DNA of 64,000 nucleotides from Celoporthe dispersa. Taxonomy: Eukaryota; Ascomycota; Sordariomycetes; Diaporthales; Cryphonectriaceae. Shown here piece after piece: positions 11,636 through 23,525 of the stretch. Location of the stretch: the NCBI GenBank assembly GCA_016584495.1, contig WAID01000012.1, positions 930,001 through 994,000 of the forward strand, given 5' to 3'. The number at the start of each line of letters is the position of its first letter. The first letter of the stretch is position 1. The position numbers and the translations under genes are program-made. The notes beneath the pieces are model-generated. The model was given only the letters and a program-made list of their open reading frames with translations, had not been told where the DNA came from and made no database searches.

Positions 11636-14600
11636 ATGTCGAGGTCGAAAAAAATTGGAGTAAGTTCACGGCCCCTAGCTGAGACCAGATGACCCCGTGC
11701 TGACAAGCCAGCACCTTGGACAGGTGCAATACGGGAACTTCCTCGAATCAGGTGGCAGCGCCTCTACGCGGCGAGATCAGCAGGCGCTGCATAAACGCCC
11801 CGGCGAGAATCCTCCTCCAAGGCAATCAAAGCGACCCCGAAGCGATGACAACGGCGAACCAGAGTTTGTGTCTCTAGATGGTAGCTCCGAGGCCACCCAG
11901 AGGCAGCGGACGTCGAGGAGCCCCGTGCAATACAGAAACACCGGTCGCGGAAGCCACAGCGTGCAGTCTAGCGGTGAGAGGGAGGCGAGGGGGCTTGAAA
12001 TCAGCGAATATCGTACTACGTCAAGACAGATTCAGGCGGGCGCCAAACGAACGAGGCACAGGAAGGACCCGACCAGAATGCCAAGGCAGTGCGCGAACCA
12101 GGATGAAGGAGGCGACGCAAACCCACAGAAGACAAATCAAGCACCTCCTTTCAAGAGGCGGCTGGTTTCGACGCATAAGGCGCGAGGTGACGACATGGAG
12201 GACGAGGCGGACATCGTACCCGAGATGAAACCAGGAGAAGATCACCGGCGAACCCCTCCAAGGCCTCCTAGAGGACGCGAGTATCACGCGTCCAGGTTCG
12301 TTTCAGTCAACATCGCCGACAGTGAGGACGACGACGACGAGATCGACGCAATCGCACAGTTGCCACCGGCAAGGCGGCGCGATCTCGCGGCGGGGAAACC
12401 AGGCACACATCCAGTCAACCATACGCATGGTGTTAAACACCTTCCTGATGACCTAGACGAGCTTCAAGGCTTTCACTCAGCCGAGCGACGCACACGGCTC
12501 TCCGATGGAGCGGATATTCCAAAGACACAGTTCCTCCCCGCAGCAACGGCAAGGACGAAGGACAACAACCTCGGCCTGTGCGTGAAAGGAGCGGTCTGTC
12601 TCCCAAAGTTCGTTTACCCAGATACGTACGACAACCCTGGGTACACTCAAGGCGCGAGTGACGAGCCATGTTACTTGGTCCAGCTTGACGGGAGCCCCAG
12701 AGCCTTTCAGGCTTTGGACAACCGTGGTCGCGATCTTTCGGAGCTTGAGTGGATCCTACCAAAGGTCTCGACAATCTACAAGATCTTCTTCAATAATAAC
12801 CTGCCGATTGTTAAGATCACAAAATCCTTGGACTCGGTGTCAAAATTCGCAACAGGACGAGTGCTCATCCTTACATTTGAGACCGCTCAAGAGGCAGAGA
12901 CCTACGTAAACGTCTGCAGACGTGCCAACAACGATATTCACCTCGAAAACTTGTACGAGTGAGTCCTCTAGACCCGCAGAACGTTCCTATGCTTTGGGTA
13001 TGCTGACTCTTGTAGTGTGAACCTGATTGGCACTCTCACCTCAACAACACAGACTGTCCACGACTGGAGATCGAAAAACCGTGCCCCTCCCCCTGCGTAC
13101 ACGCCGGCTCTGGAACACGAGCATGCCACAACAAACTCTTCGACACGATCTGATCACAGCTCACAGCCGCTTCACACATCAACGCTCGATCATTATGCTC
13201 AGACAAAAGCGCTTCGGAGTCGAATGAGAGCTGATATTGGTTCGGAAGATGGCGCGCTAGCTGCGGAAAAGACATTGAAGCACTCCACGCCCAAGACGCC
13301 CACGGAAGAGAGACAGCTGCAAAAGCTGATGGCCTCCTCCGAAGAAGGCGACGATGGCCAGGTCGAAGAATGGCGCTCGATGAGACGTCGGCAAAGCCCA
13401 TCGCGCTCGAGTGGGAGAGGGACCGTGTCTCGAACCCAGAGAAATCTGAGATCCTACAGAACCAAAACACACAGTCCGACTCCTGAGCCTGAGAGATGGA
13501 CAGAGAAAAACCCCAAATGGGAGATTGAACGTAACTACAAGATCCCACTCAGCTATGAGCGGACAACCATCAACGCCACAGATATCGAGAGGTTGGATGA
13601 GGGCCAGTTCCTGAATGACGAGATCATCAGCTTCTACGCCAAGTATCTCCACAAGCAGCTGGAAGGGAGAGACGAGAAGATGGCAAAGCAAGTCTATATC
13701 TTCAACTCATTCTTCTGGGAGAAGCTGAAAACGAAGGGCTACGACGGCGTCAAGACTTGGACCGCCAAAATTGACCTTCTCTCGTTCGACTACATCATCG
13801 TGCCCATCAACCAAAATGCCCACTGGTATCTTGCCATTATCTGCAACCCGGGAGGCTTGCTTGCCCCTGAAGGCAACAATTCAGACGAGCAGAAGCGCCT
13901 TGCGACCGAGCAAGAGACCGCTGTCGGTGTCCCCATGGACATCGATGCCGCTGCTGAACCAAGGCCAGCAGCAGTCAAGTCTGACGTTGACCGTGCGTCT
14001 ATTGGGGGTCAGGTTGACAAGCCGACAATGCCAGACGCTGAGGAACTCGGCAAGGTGCAGAACGGGAAGAAGCCCAAAGTCTCCAAGAAGGGTCCTGGCC
14101 CTAGAAGATATGACCCAAAGGATCCACGGGTCATCACCCTTGACTCACTTGACGGAAGCCATTCCGGCGTGTCAACTACACTCAAATTCTACCTCAAGGA
14201 TGAGATCAAGCACAGAAAGGGAGTGGATATCGAGGTCCCGTCAGTGTTTGGGATGACACCCAGGGACATCCCTTTCCAAAACAACTTCACGGACTGTGGT
14301 GTCTACCTCCTGGGCTACCTGGAGGAATTCATGAAGGACCCTCGCGAGTTCACCAGGCGAATCCTTCAGCATGAGGCGCGGGACTGGAATGTCAACGCGC
14401 CAGCCTTGAGGCATAAGATCCGCGATCTCATCTTCGAACTGCAGCGGCCTTATCAGCAAGACGAAATGCAGAGGAGGCGGGAGAGGAAGATCTTGGCAGA
14501 TCGAAGACAGACCAGGTCGCAGAATCCAGCGGCCGAGGCGAAGCCGGACCCTGGAGTCACCGGTGAGCAGCCTCACAGAACACTACCTGCCTCGACTTCT

Positions 14601-15419
14601 CGTTCAGGGACTGGAGCACGGTCTGCTCCCGAAGTTGCCGGTCAACAGATCTCCGTGACCGATGAGCAGAGAACGCCCGGCATCGCAAGTGAACAGGCTC
14701 CGCAACGGTCTCCAGCTTCAGCTTCCTCGGTCGAATACTCTCGCCGGCAGACACCCCCACATGCTCAGAGCAATCCCATCCGTCGTGATCATGCAGACGA
14801 GGAGTTACTGCGACAGCATGCGCGCGACTCAGTCTCTCCTCCACCACTAGAGCGGCCACAAACGAGCTCTGGTCGGCGGCGGGATAGTGGGCATGAGGCC
14901 CGGAACATTAGTATCAGCATGATTGTCAACCCAAACGACAGCGTTGAAATGACGGATCAGCAGAGTCTGTCGGCACAGCGCCATGGGCCGCATGTCATGA
15001 AGTCAGTGGAAGACGCGAATCCGAATGCTGAGCAGAGCCCTCACTTGGCCAAGCCATCTCCACCGCCAGAGACTCCGCGGAAAACACCGCCGCTGCCGCC
15101 GCGGCGCACGTATGGCAAGTACTCTGAAAGAAGGATGATGTTACCGATGCCCTCTTCGTCACCACCGGGAGCCGCCTCTTCGGCAAGCGGTGGGCAGAAG
15201 AGGGTTTGGTCGAATGCAGACCCTGCTAGGATCACCACTAGGCAACAAGAGGAAACTCGTAGTCGGTTCTTCGTTTCGTCGTCTGTCAGGCCTTCGGATA
15301 GACAGACGAGAACGGACCGCACCCCGGAGTATACTGCCGTTTTCTCATCTCCAGACAATGACAGGAGCAGTCTTAAGGGCAGCGGATTTGGGAATGCGAT
15401 CGACCTGACTAATGACTAG
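11636..15419 (+). CDS. ulp1: Ubiquitin-like-specific (SUMO) protease, Ulp1/SENP family (C48)
   Basis: A cysteine protease that matures SUMO and removes it from conjugates, usually at the nuclear envelope. Three exons (11636-11659, 11724-12958, 13016-15419) give about 1220 residues. The N-terminal 600 residues are polar, charged and low-complexity. The catalytic domain (about 590-900) begins at YERTTINATDIERLDEG and carries the triad: His in NQNAHWYLAI (about 689), Asp in ITLDSLDG (about 796), Cys in FTDCGVYLLGYL (about 847). About 100 residues of basic low-complexity sequence are inserted between His and Asp. The C-terminal 300 residues are Pro/Ser/Arg-rich. The frame is intact. The 24-nt first exon is my least certain element: it sits on an A7 run and an upstream start is possible. 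Confidence 0.88.
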
Positions 15420-16365
15420 GGTTTGTTTTTGTTTTTTTGCCTGACAACGCTGAGGAAGCATGGGCGATGAAAGAACGATGAGAAAGAGCTTGATGATTTT
15501 TTGCTTCAACTGAACAGGAGCCAACTACCCCCAAAGAGAGAGGCTATGATTTGATCATGACCAGGATGTTTTGAGGAGCTAGATTCTTCACAGATCACCT
15601 ATTCTGTTTGTTCTTTTGTTACTTTTCTTCGTCAAGGATTTGATGAATCATGGCATGACTGCGACGAGGAAGCATTGCAAAGGCGCCAATGGCAGGGAGT
15701 AAAGGAGTCACGATGGACACATACCCGCTCGCATTTGCATAGATAGATTTGCTTCTAATACATCGGGTGACATGATTGCATTTCATGCTCTTAAAGTCAG
15801 TAAGTAAGTCTTCCTGTGGTGAATGGACTTTGGTGATATAGTGCGTAGTGAGCATCTCTCAAAAGATCCTGGAGCTGCTTGGACGGTGTGCAAGGGAAAC
15901 GGTGTCTCTGAAGGCGAATGGATGGATGAGCCTCTATTTTTGCCAGCTGGCCAGGCCGATGAGGGGTGCTTACTCTCTGTATAGCTACGGTTAGATGCCC
16001 ACGGAAGCAGTAGATCGAAAGAGGTGAGCAATCTTATAATTGGCGCTTCATAAAGCTAATATGCCGTGATGGTGACTGTAGGTATCAGGTAAGGTGTAGT
16101 AGTAGATGCAGAGGAGTTATCTGGTAGTCCCAATACGCTCACGTCAATTTGACGCTACAATGCTGGACAAATGCTTCTTGATCTCATGGAACGCCTAACG
16201 AACCTATCCGGGTTGGGTCTAAAGACCTTTTCCCCTGTTCTTTTCCCGCCTTTCTTCTTGCCCCCGCCCGTCTCCCTGTTCTGTCTATTCTATTCGTTGT
16301 CTGACGACGGGTGTCCGTCAACACCATTCACCTGGGCGGCATCCTGCTGTCGTAATCTCGGCACC
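15420..16365. other. Convergent intergenic region (ulp1 / rrp9 3' flanks)
   Basis: No gene is seen. It holds T-rich DNA just after the ulp1 stop and pyrimidine-rich DNA before the rrp9 3' end. Confidence 0.6.
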
Positions 16366-18221
16366 TCAAAGACCATCGCCCCGTTGCGCCCGCCCGTGAA
16401 GCTTCTTCCACCGCCCGAGGCGGTGCTCCTTACCGAGCGCGATGACCACGCACAGCCCGTCCTTGCCGCGCTCGCCCCGCTCAAAGGTCGAGATGTCGTT
16501 CACGACGCCCCTGACGAGGCCGAGGGCGGAGTCTGGCGTGGGGCCGTCCTCTTCTGGCTTCTCGGCCTGTCTGGTCGGCCGCGGCGGGGACAGGTGGCCG
16601 TTGGTGCCGTTGGTCTGAGCCTCCTGCTGTGTCTGGGGGAACTGGGACTGTGGGTGGTGGGCGATGATGGTCCCTTCCTCGTCGGACGTGGCGCCCAGCA
16701 CGCCCACGCGTTCGATGCGCCGCTTGTCATCGCTGAGCTTCCACACGCGGACGTAGCCGTCCCAGCTCCCAGACAGAATCACGTCGCTGTAGGGGATGGT
16801 CTTGAGCGCGGTGATCCACCGGGGCTGCGGCGGTGGTATGACCTTTGGGTCGGGCTCCTTCTCCCCCGAGGCCTTGTCCAGCGCCAGCGTGGGCTCGATG
16901 CCGTGCGCCTGCGGCAGCACGAAGAGGGGCTTCTTCTTCTGTGTGCTCCACAGCGCCAGCGAGCCGTTGTCACTGCCCGTGACGAACAGCTCGTCGTCGA
17001 GCATAGCGATGCGGTCCATGCTCCCCTCGTGCGCGTTGGACTTGGGGTCCACGCCGGAGGCCACGTTCTTGGCCACGAGCTTCTTGTCGGGCCCGCCGCC
17101 GCCGCGGAAGACCAGCTGCGTCTCCTCGACGACCTTCCACAGGCGGGCGGTGCGGTCCCGCGAGCCGACGCTGACGCAGCGTTCCTGGGACAGCGCGTCG
17201 ATGTCGACGACGTGATCCTGGTGGCCGAACAGGGTCTCCACGTAGGCGAGCTCGTCGAGGGACCAGACCTTGACGGTGCGGTCCTTGGAGCACGAGTAGA
17301 GCTGGTTGGTACCGCGGCGGAAGGCCAGCCCAGTGACGGCATCGCGGTGCTGGGAGAAGGCGCGGATGGGTTTGAGGGTCTCGGCGTCGTGAACGACCAT
17401 CCTCCTGTCCGCGCCGGCTGTCACCACGTACTTGCCGTCTTGCGAGGCGGCCACCTTCAGGATCGGTCCTGTGTGGCCCTGGTATGTCTTGTCCCTTGTC
17501 TTTCGCGTGTCGCCGCGGGTCGAGGCAAGTCGTTCCGGCTTCTTCTTTGGTGGTGCGGGAGATTTCTTTGGCTTCTTCTTGGTTGTCTGCGGCCATTGGT
17601 ACTGCGGGAGGTCTTGCAGTTTCCATTTGACGAGGAACATGTCCCTAGAGACGGTATAGGCGTAGGGGGCACATGTCGCTATCGAGGTGACCACCTGGGC
17701 GTTCCACTTGAAAATTGTATGTGATGCCTGCTCGAACAGCAGCTCACCAGCGAGATTCCTGTATACCTTTCCCTTGGCTTCCGCAATGTCCTCTTGTAGC
17801 CGCTCGCCAATCTTCTCCCGCTCGGCGAGAATGTCGCGGTCGACATCTTCGGCATCGAAACCGTATTCGTCGTCCACCTCTTGTTTGATGTTGTCGAGGT
17901 ACCGTTCCGCGAGCCTCAACCGCCTCTCGGCGGCTGTCTCGCCCTCCGCTTCGGAGCCAGACTCATCCTCGCTCCCTGATTGTAGATCATCATCGCCGGC
18001 TGATAAGTCGTCGTCTTCAGAGTCGCTGCCTGATATTGAGGAGTCACGTTCGACCCTCTGCTTCTTCGGTGCAGGAGCACGGCTTCCCGCTGATCTCGTG
18101 CCGGCCAGTCTCGACTTCGACTGCGGGATCGAATTGGACGACGTTGCTATCCTTTTTTGGGACCATCTGCTGCCGATGCTTGTCTCTTCCTCTTCCCCGG
18201 AGCGGTGAAGAAGGACGACAT
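16366..18221 (-). CDS. rrp9: U3 snoRNP WD40 protein Rrp9 (U3-55K), one frame break near the N-terminus
   Basis: A WD40 component of the U3 small nucleolar ribonucleoprotein needed for early 18S pre-rRNA cleavage in the nucleolus. After correction the protein is about 618 residues. The ATG at 18221 starts the typical fungal N-terminus MSSFFTAP plus a basic patch. That frame stops after 24 codons at a T6 run (A6 in sense, 18153-18158); one extra A joins it to the main frame, which itself has no ATG near its 5' end. Then come an acidic DSEDDD-rich region, the helix RYLDNIKQEVDDEYGFDAEDVDRD, and WD repeats (GHTGPILKVA, HRDAVTGLAF, GHQDHVVDIDAL, SGSWDGYVRVWKL). It is divergent from pre1 across 433 bp. 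The break is most likely a sequencing error. Confidence 0.9.
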
Positions 18222-18654
18222 GGCTGGATCGTCGACTGTGGTGCGGCGAGGTGTGCGTCAAGCCTCGCTGCCTTCGAGCGTGTAGTCTGCCGAGTGTGAA
18301 CTTTCTCCAACTTTCTTCATGGGCTCGAAAATTTGAGAGAGCCTTCTGAAATTTTTGGAGGGGACCACTAGACCAGGATAGACCCCTGCCGCCACTCTAG
18401 AGTATCGATTGGCCAAGCTGGACGGGAGACAGCGGGGCCTGACAGTCTGAGTACTGCTTATCGATAAGCCCTTCAAGCCGCCTGGGGCGCGCGTACGTGC
18501 TTGCCTGCTGGGAGACGTAGAGCTGAGGTCACGGAAGCTTGGGTGCAGCCCGTAAGCTCTTCTCTCCTGCCAACAACCAATCTCTCCCTCTCTCTCCCCC
18601 TCGAACCACGACGTGCCCTCAAATACATTGCCATACTACACTTACCAAGTCAAG
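18222..18654. promoter_or_regulatory. Bidirectional promoter of rrp9 and pre1
   Basis: A 433-bp divergent promoter. It holds GCTCGAAAATTTGAGA (18323-18338) and TGAAATTTTTGG (18347-18358), which resemble the yeast rRNA-processing element core AAAATTT. It also holds TATCGATT (18403-18410) and a 14-bp palindrome (next entry). A CT-rich tract at 18565-18602 precedes the pre1 start. Confidence 0.5.
18456..18469. promoter_or_regulatory. Perfect 14-bp palindrome GCTTATCGATAAGC
   Basis: An exact inverted repeat, 235 bp upstream of the rrp9 start and 186 bp upstream of pre1. It contains GATAAG on each strand, so a GATA-factor site is one reading and a PAC-like ribosome-biogenesis element (CTTATCG compared with CTCATCG) is another. 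Similar TTATCG motifs lie upstream of ebp2 and bL31m. Confidence 0.4.
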
Positions 18655-19482
18655 ATGTGAGTTCCTACAGTTGGCTTCGCAGCTTTCGATTCATATGTGC
18701 TAAACACACGTCTACAGGGAGGTTCTCCTAGGCATAACAGGCAAGGACTTCACGCTGATTGCGGCGTCCAAGGCCGCCATGCGAGGTGTCACGATCCTCA
18801 AGGCCGAAGACGACAAGACCCGGCAACTGAACAAGCACACTCTGATGGCATACGTCGGAGAGGCGGGCGACACTGGTACGGTCAATCTGGATGGTGCATT
18901 ACGCCTCGTAGTTGCCCTGCTAACACTCTTTCGCTGGCAGTCCAATTCGCCGAGTACATCCAAGCCAACGCTCAGCTCTACTCTATGCGCAACGAGACCG
19001 ACCTGTCCCCTTCGGCACTTGCCAACTTTGTCCGCGGTGAGCTGGCGTCGAGCCTGCGGTCACGGAAGCCCTACAACGTTAACCTCTTGCTGGGTGGCGT
19101 CGACCCCATCACTCACAAGCCAAGCCTATACTGGCTGGATTACCTCGCGTCGTTGGCATCTGTTCCCTACGCCGCGCACGGCTATGCACAGTACGTTTCA
19201 TGGACCTCTCTTTACATGTGAACTGTGGTTGCATGATGGGTCAAGACCGGCTTGCTGATGCGGCACCCGATCGCGAATAGATACTACTGCCTCTCCATCC
19301 TTGACAAGCACCACCACCCCGACATCACCCTGGCCCAGGGCATCAAGATCCTCAACATGTGCGCAGATGAGCTGAAGAGAAGGTTGCCGATTGATTTCAA
19401 GGGTATGACGGTGAAGGCGGTGACGAAGGATGGAGTCGTGCCCATCGAATTCGACAACTCCAAGGTGGTCAAGAGTGCATGA
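18655..19482 (+). CDS. pre1: 20S proteasome subunit beta4 (Pre1/PSMB2)
   Basis: A non-catalytic beta-ring subunit of the 20S proteasome core. Four exons (18655-18656, 18718-18875, 18941-19190, 19281-19482) encode 203 residues, close to the usual 198. It starts MEVLLGITGKDFTLIAASKAA, lacking the propeptide and N-terminal Thr of active subunits, as expected for beta4. Further signatures are HTLMAYVGEAGDTVQF, NFVRGELASSLRSR, VNLLLGGVD and YYCLSILDKHHHPD. The start codon is interrupted by intron 1: the exon supplies AT and the next exon the G. No other ATG in frame would preserve the conserved N-terminus. All other junctions are in phase. It shares a 433-bp promoter with rrp9. Confidence 0.95.
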
Positions 19483-21375
19483 TTTCTGAGCAACGTCTCG
19501 CAAGGCGCACGCGGTTTTTGGTCCCGGCTTGGGCAAAGAAGGGCGGGACTCTGTATTATACCATGGCAAGAGGACATAGAGACATCCGAGGGGCACCATC
19601 ATGATACACCGGGAAAGGGCCTTGGTGTCATTCCGTCCATATGCGAGATGACGTTGACTTGTGTGGCGAGGATGAGGCTGTTGCTTGTGTGAGATGACTC
19701 CTTCCCCTGGAGGCTCGTGATGTGGGCAGCTTTTTTTGAGTTTGCAAGGCTCATCATAGCCCGGAGTGATCGAGTCAATACCGGATACCAGGACTGAGGA
19801 GGACTGTCGGATACGCCCTAGCGGACTAGGAACTGAGACAGGCAGGACACCCCGTCCTGGAGATGGTGTCGGGCCCAGCCCAATCCGACAGAAACTTGGC
19901 ACTTAACGTCCTAAACCCGTTTCCTAATTGTTGCTAGAAAGGAATTTTTTCCCTTCTCTTCTTTCCCCTTTGTCGAGGAATTATCGGCGGTGCCCTACCA
20001 GAACACAGGGAAATGCTTGGCCTCTTGCAGGAGCGTGCAGCGACTTGGGAATTCCGGAATGCGCGGTGGATCAGGGGGGGGCTCGTCACACTGTATGTTG
20101 CAGAAAGGCACCTCATCGTCTGAGGTGCGATCAGTTCCGATAGGCCCTGGTATCAGGAGGGCTCGCCAATGAAATCTTGACAGGACGGTGGTAGTATTGC
20201 AGTATACCAATGATGCCATGAAGGAGTGACTACTGGCAGTCATATTGCTCGCTGAAGTCACAAGGCTGTCTTACCATGCTTCAGGGCAAAATGCAAACGC
20301 ACGGCCGTAGGCCCAGAGGGGACCAAGGGCCTCGCTCTTTTTCTGGATGATATTACTTCATATTAGGCGGTGAGATATGCAGATACCAGAAAGACAATGT
20401 GTCGCCTGTGAGACTCAGCCTCGGTACTGTAGCCATGTCACTGTACTATGCTATGTAGAAAGTCTGCCGCTGAAGGGGGACAGCGGTGAAGGCGGATTAG
20501 GCACCGCCCGACAAGCTGATGACACTTACCTTGCACTGGCTGACTGTGACGAATGTTCTTTGTTGCCGCAAGGAGGCCTGGCCTGCCGGTGTCCAATAGA
20601 TACGTATCTTCCAGGCGTTGGCTCTGATCTAAACCGTTCAGATGCGTTGTTGTGGCGGGCGCAGACTACGTAGTCACTACTTTGGTAGATACTTGATGCC
20701 GCGCCCAGGCGTGGTGAGTCGCCCAGGTACACAGGGTACTTAGGAGCACGGCGGGAGGCGATTACTGGTCCGTGCGGGCCTTGCCCCTTCCCTCCCCAGC
20801 GGGCAACCTACCTGACATTTGGCCGCTAGTGGCTGCCGTCTACAAAATCTTTTTCTCGCAGCTGAACTGGCTTACCCTCTCTCCCTTCCCAACCAACATC
20901 CCCAACTCCCTCATCAATCAACCCTTTTTCGTGTGTTCAGTTCTCCCCCTTTCCTTTTTGAAGAATCCAGTTTTTGTTTCTTCGAGAGGAACGCCGAAGG
21001 CTTTTCATCTAGGGCCTTCCCATAATCAAAACCCCCCCCCCAAAAATTCTCCTTGTCGCGAGACCACATAGACGGGCGCCGACGAACGAGACGAGACGAG
21101 AAGTTCTGATTTCTTTCGAGACCTTCTTTTCTCTCTGCATTCTTCTGGTCTTGCCTTCCTCCGCGACGAGCATCACCACATAGACTTTTCCTTACTTTGC
21201 GACATCGCACCTCGTTCATTTTTTCTTTCCTCAACTCGAGACCACCTCGCGTTTGCAAGGAAGGTGAATGACTCCAGTCCGCATCCTCAGTTCTTGAGCA
21301 AACGCAAGTCGACAAACACCACACAACAAAAACCAAAAAAACCTATCTGACCAAGCACGACCATCCATCGCAATC
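19483..21375 (+). other. Intergenic region and probable long 5' leader of ded1
   Basis: A 1.9-kb stretch with no supported gene. The final 500 bases are pyrimidine-rich with C10 (21032-21041), followed by A-rich DNA just before the ATG, as expected for the leader of a highly expressed helicase gene. Short open frames near 19928-20760 show no recognisable protein. Confidence 0.5.
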
Positions 21376-23525
21376 ATGGCTGATCAGCTGAATATGGGTG
21401 GACTGTCCCTCGGCGACGGCCAGGGACGCCCCGCCTACATCCCTCCCCACATGCGTGGAAAGATGGGCGGTCATGGTGGTCCTCCACCAGGCCCTCCTGG
21501 ACCTCCAGCTGGCGGCCCCCCAGCTCCCGGTCCCGGTCCCAACATGAACGGCGGCCTCAACAACAGCGCCTGGAACAAGTACGTCTTTTCTGTTTCGTGT
21601 GTTTCCTGTCTTTGGGCTGGATATGCCAGTGGTGCTAACAGTTTCGACTCCAGCAACAGCAACTACAACGCCGGCAACAACTGGGACGGTCCTCCTCCTC
21701 GAAACAGCTACGGCGGCGGCGGCGGCGGCGGTCGCGGCGGCTACGGCGGCCGAGGTGGCTTCAACGCTAACGCGTATGGCGGCGGCGGTCGCGGTGGTGG
21801 CTACGGAGGTAGGTCCTCTGCGGCAGGCTCTGGCGATGGCAAGTGGGAGACGGACCCCGCCGACGGCAAGGGAAAACACGTTCCTGGCCCCCCAACCCTC
21901 GCATCGAGCGTGAGCTCTTTGGTACTGCCGACGACCCCTCCAAGCAGCACACCGGCATCAACTTCGAGAAGTACGACGACATCCCCGTCGAGGCTTCTGG
22001 CCACGATGTGCCCGAGCCTGTCCTCGAGTTCCTCAACCCGCCCCTGGACGACCACCTGATCAGCAACATTGGCCTGGCTCGCTACAAGATCCCCACCCCC
22101 GTGCAGAAATACTCCATCCCCATTGTCATGGGCGGCCGTGACCTGATGGCCTGTGCCCAGACTGGTTCTGGCAAGACTGGTGGTTTCCTCTTCCCCATCC
22201 TGTCCCAGGCCTTCCAGACCGGCCCCTCGGATGTCGTTAATGACCCCATGCCCGGCGGCCAGTTTGGCAACCGTAGCCGCAAGGCTTTCCCCACCTCGCT
22301 CATCCTCGCCCCGACCCGTGAGCTGGTGTCCCAGATCTACGATGAGGCGAGGAAGTTCGCCTACCGCTCCTGGGTCCGACCCTGCGTCGTCTACGGTGGC
22401 GCTGATATCGGCAGCCAGCTTCGCCAGATCGAGCGTGGTTGTGATCTCCTGGTGGCCACCCCCGGACGACTGGTCGACCTCATAGAGCGTGGTCGCATCT
22501 CCCTGAAGGCTATCAAGTACCTCGTCCTTGATGAGGCTGATCGCATGCTTGACATGGGTTTCGAGCCCCAGATCCGCCGCATTGTGGAGGGTGAGGACAT
22601 GCCCGGCGTCGCCGATCGCCAGACGCTCATGTTTTCTGCCACCTTCCCACGCGACATCCAGATGCTTGCCCGCGACTTCCTGAAGGACTACATCTTCCTC
22701 TCGGTCGGCCGTGTCGGTTCCACCTCTGAGAACATCACCCAGAAGGTCGAGTACGTCGAGGACATGGACAAGCGCTCTGTCCTACTCGACATCCTCCACA
22801 CCCACTCCGGCGGTCTGACCCTCATCTTCGTCGAGACCAAGCGCATGGCGGACTCTCTGTCCGAGTTCCTCATCAACCAGCAGTTCCCAGCCACCTCCAT
22901 TCACGGTGACCGCACTCAGCGCGAGCGCGAGCGCGCTCTTGAGATGTTCCGCAACGGTCGTTGCCCTATCCTGGTCGCCACTGCCGTCGCTGCTCGTGGT
23001 CTCGATATTCCCAATGTCACGCACGTCGTGAACTATGATCTGCCCACTGACATCGACGACTATGTGCACCGTATCGGTCGTACCGGTCGTGCTGGCAACA
23101 CTGGTATCTCCACAGCCTTCTTCAACCGCGGCAATAGGGGTGTCGTGCGTGACCTCATCGAGCTCCTCAAGGAGGCCAACCAGGAGGTTCCCCAGTTCCT
23201 CGAGACCATCGCTCGCGAATCATCCTTCGGCGGTGGTGGCCGAGGTGGTGGCCGCGGCCGTGGCCGCGGTGGCGGTGGCTCCCGCATGGGCGGCACTGAT
23301 GCCCGTCGGGGCGGCGGCGGCTTCGGCGGCAGCGGCTTCGGCGGTCCATCGCAGGGCTCTGGCTACGGTGGCGGCGGCGGCGGTGGCGGCTGGGGCGGTG
23401 CTCCCTCCTACGGCGGCGGTGGCGCTGGCGGCTATGGCGGCGGCGGCGGCTACAGCGGCGGTGGTGGCTACGGCGGCGGTGGCTACGGCAACCCCGGCGG
23501 CCCAGGTGGCAACTCCTGGTGGTAA
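21376..23525 (+). CDS. ded1: DEAD-box RNA helicase Ded1, one frame break
   Basis: An ATP-dependent RNA helicase required for translation initiation (scanning) in the cytoplasm. Exons are 21376-21578 and 21654-23525, about 691 residues after correction. The N-terminus has PAYIPPHMRGK and Gly-rich RGG repeats. The helicase core follows: Q-motif region, AQTGSGKT (about 236-243), PTRELVSQI, VATPGRLVDL, VLDEADRMLD (DEAD about 361-364), MFSATFPRDIQ, ATAVAARGLDI and HRIGRTGRAG. The C-terminal 110 residues are Gly-rich with RGGG and YGGGG repeats. At a C6 run (21888-21893) the frame is lost by one base: VPGPP in the first frame continues as NPRIERELFG in the next, and a seventh C restores it. Both parts are strongly conserved, so I read this as one functional gene. 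Confidence 0.93.

Noticed and set aside
16171..17724. Long antisense open frame (517 codons) over rrp9
   Set aside because: A shadow of the GC-rich rrp9 coding strand; Val/Gly/Leu-rich composition without domains.
18130..18160. Tiny intron to explain the rrp9 frame change
   Set aside because: The only GT-AG pair would be about 17 nt, too short for a spliceosomal intron; the same applies to an 18-nt pair in ded1 near 21810.
23221..23520. Gly-codon tandem repeats as a minisatellite element
   Set aside because: They encode the normal RGG/Gly-rich tail of Ded1.
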